Shown one piece after another: positions 63,963 through 64,000 of a stretch of 64,000 nucleotides of DNA. The notes below the pieces were generated by a model. It made no database searches and was not told the DNA's origin. It saw only the letters and a list, made by a program, of their open reading frames with translations. The position numbers were made by a program, and so were the translations under genes. How positions within the stretch are numbered: position 1 is the stretch's first letter; each line of letters begins with the position of its first letter. The stretch is from Aliidiomarina sedimenti (GTDB lineage: Bacteria; Pseudomonadota; Gammaproteobacteria; Enterobacterales; Alteromonadaceae): contig NZ_PIPN01000005.1 in NCBI RefSeq assembly GCF_003986955.1, positions 1-64,000 on the forward strand. Direction: 5' to 3'.

Positions 63963-64000
63963 GTGGCTGCCCCCTGAGTGAATAAGGTTGCAATGAGGAA
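63956..64000 (-). CDS. Partial gene, probable YeeE/YedE partner
   Basis: The minus-strand frame at the window end reads FLIATLFTQGAATW before TAA at 63956, overlapping the next gene's start by seven bases. The coupling and position suggest the first half of a YeeE/YedE pair. Only 14 codons are visible, so the identity is inferred. Confidence 0.45.
   Translation of the reverse strand, partial: FLIATLFTQGAATW

Overview
The window looks like a chromosome segment of a marine gammaproteobacterium of the Alteromonadales, most likely Idiomarina/Pseudidiomarina or a near relative. This is inferred from gene content and order: dnaE-accA-tilS, divergent rnhA/dnaQ, a bkd dehydrogenase operon, a FadR-type fatty-acid regulon with a long FadE, a PgsB-PgsC-PgsW poly-gamma-glutamate set, and the tmRNA tag ANDDNYALAA. 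No database search was possible.

Region 1 (1-4950) is AT-rich accessory DNA. It starts inside an IS407-group IS3 element that leaves the window and carries unrecognised membrane or secreted proteins. Three genes here are broken: a secreted-protein remnant (2585-2770), a 288-codon secreted protein with one in-frame TAA (3448-4314), and a small two-helix membrane protein split at a run of seven A (4322-4554). Region 2 (4950-11567) is a compact integrative element in the 3' end of ssrA, bounded by 31-bp direct repeats. It encodes a P4-type integrase, AlpA, a winged-helix-like protein, a Toprim protein, a DUF3987 protein, three small proteins and a lipoprotein, and has no virion genes. Short phased repeats (CCGACA, GAAAACACCC, GTGTTAC) suggest replication and integrase-arm sites. 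A FadR-like palindrome sits between the -35 and -10 of the predicted alpA promoter. The element moved the original ssrA terminator 6.6 kb away and supplies its own.

Region 3 (11541-64000) is ordinary chromosome. It holds ssrA; redox enzymes (DCC protein, OYE-type oxidoreductase, WrbA); a GNAT/C39-like fusion; purMN; fadE and a thioesterase, both with FadR-like sites; two small beta-barrels; an AbgT transporter followed by argE; rnhB; a short-chain dehydrogenase; pgsBCW; an rlmA operon; a cold-shock gene; a threonine-aldolase-like enzyme; a VIT1 transporter; the bkd operon; astE; an RND pump; a patatin; a diguanylate cyclase; tilS, accA and dnaE; an Aer-like chemoreceptor; three tRNA-Asp genes; a TIGR03503 protein; dnaQ, rnhA and a YeeE-type pair cut by the window end.

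The clearest cooperating sets are the satellite-like element, the fatty-acid genes joined by FadR-like operators, the bkd complex, pgsBCW, the two-gene RND pump, and the purMN and dnaQ/rnhA housekeeping pairs. The most novel material is the ssrA element with its repeats and operator, followed by the candidate small RNA at 22100-22266.
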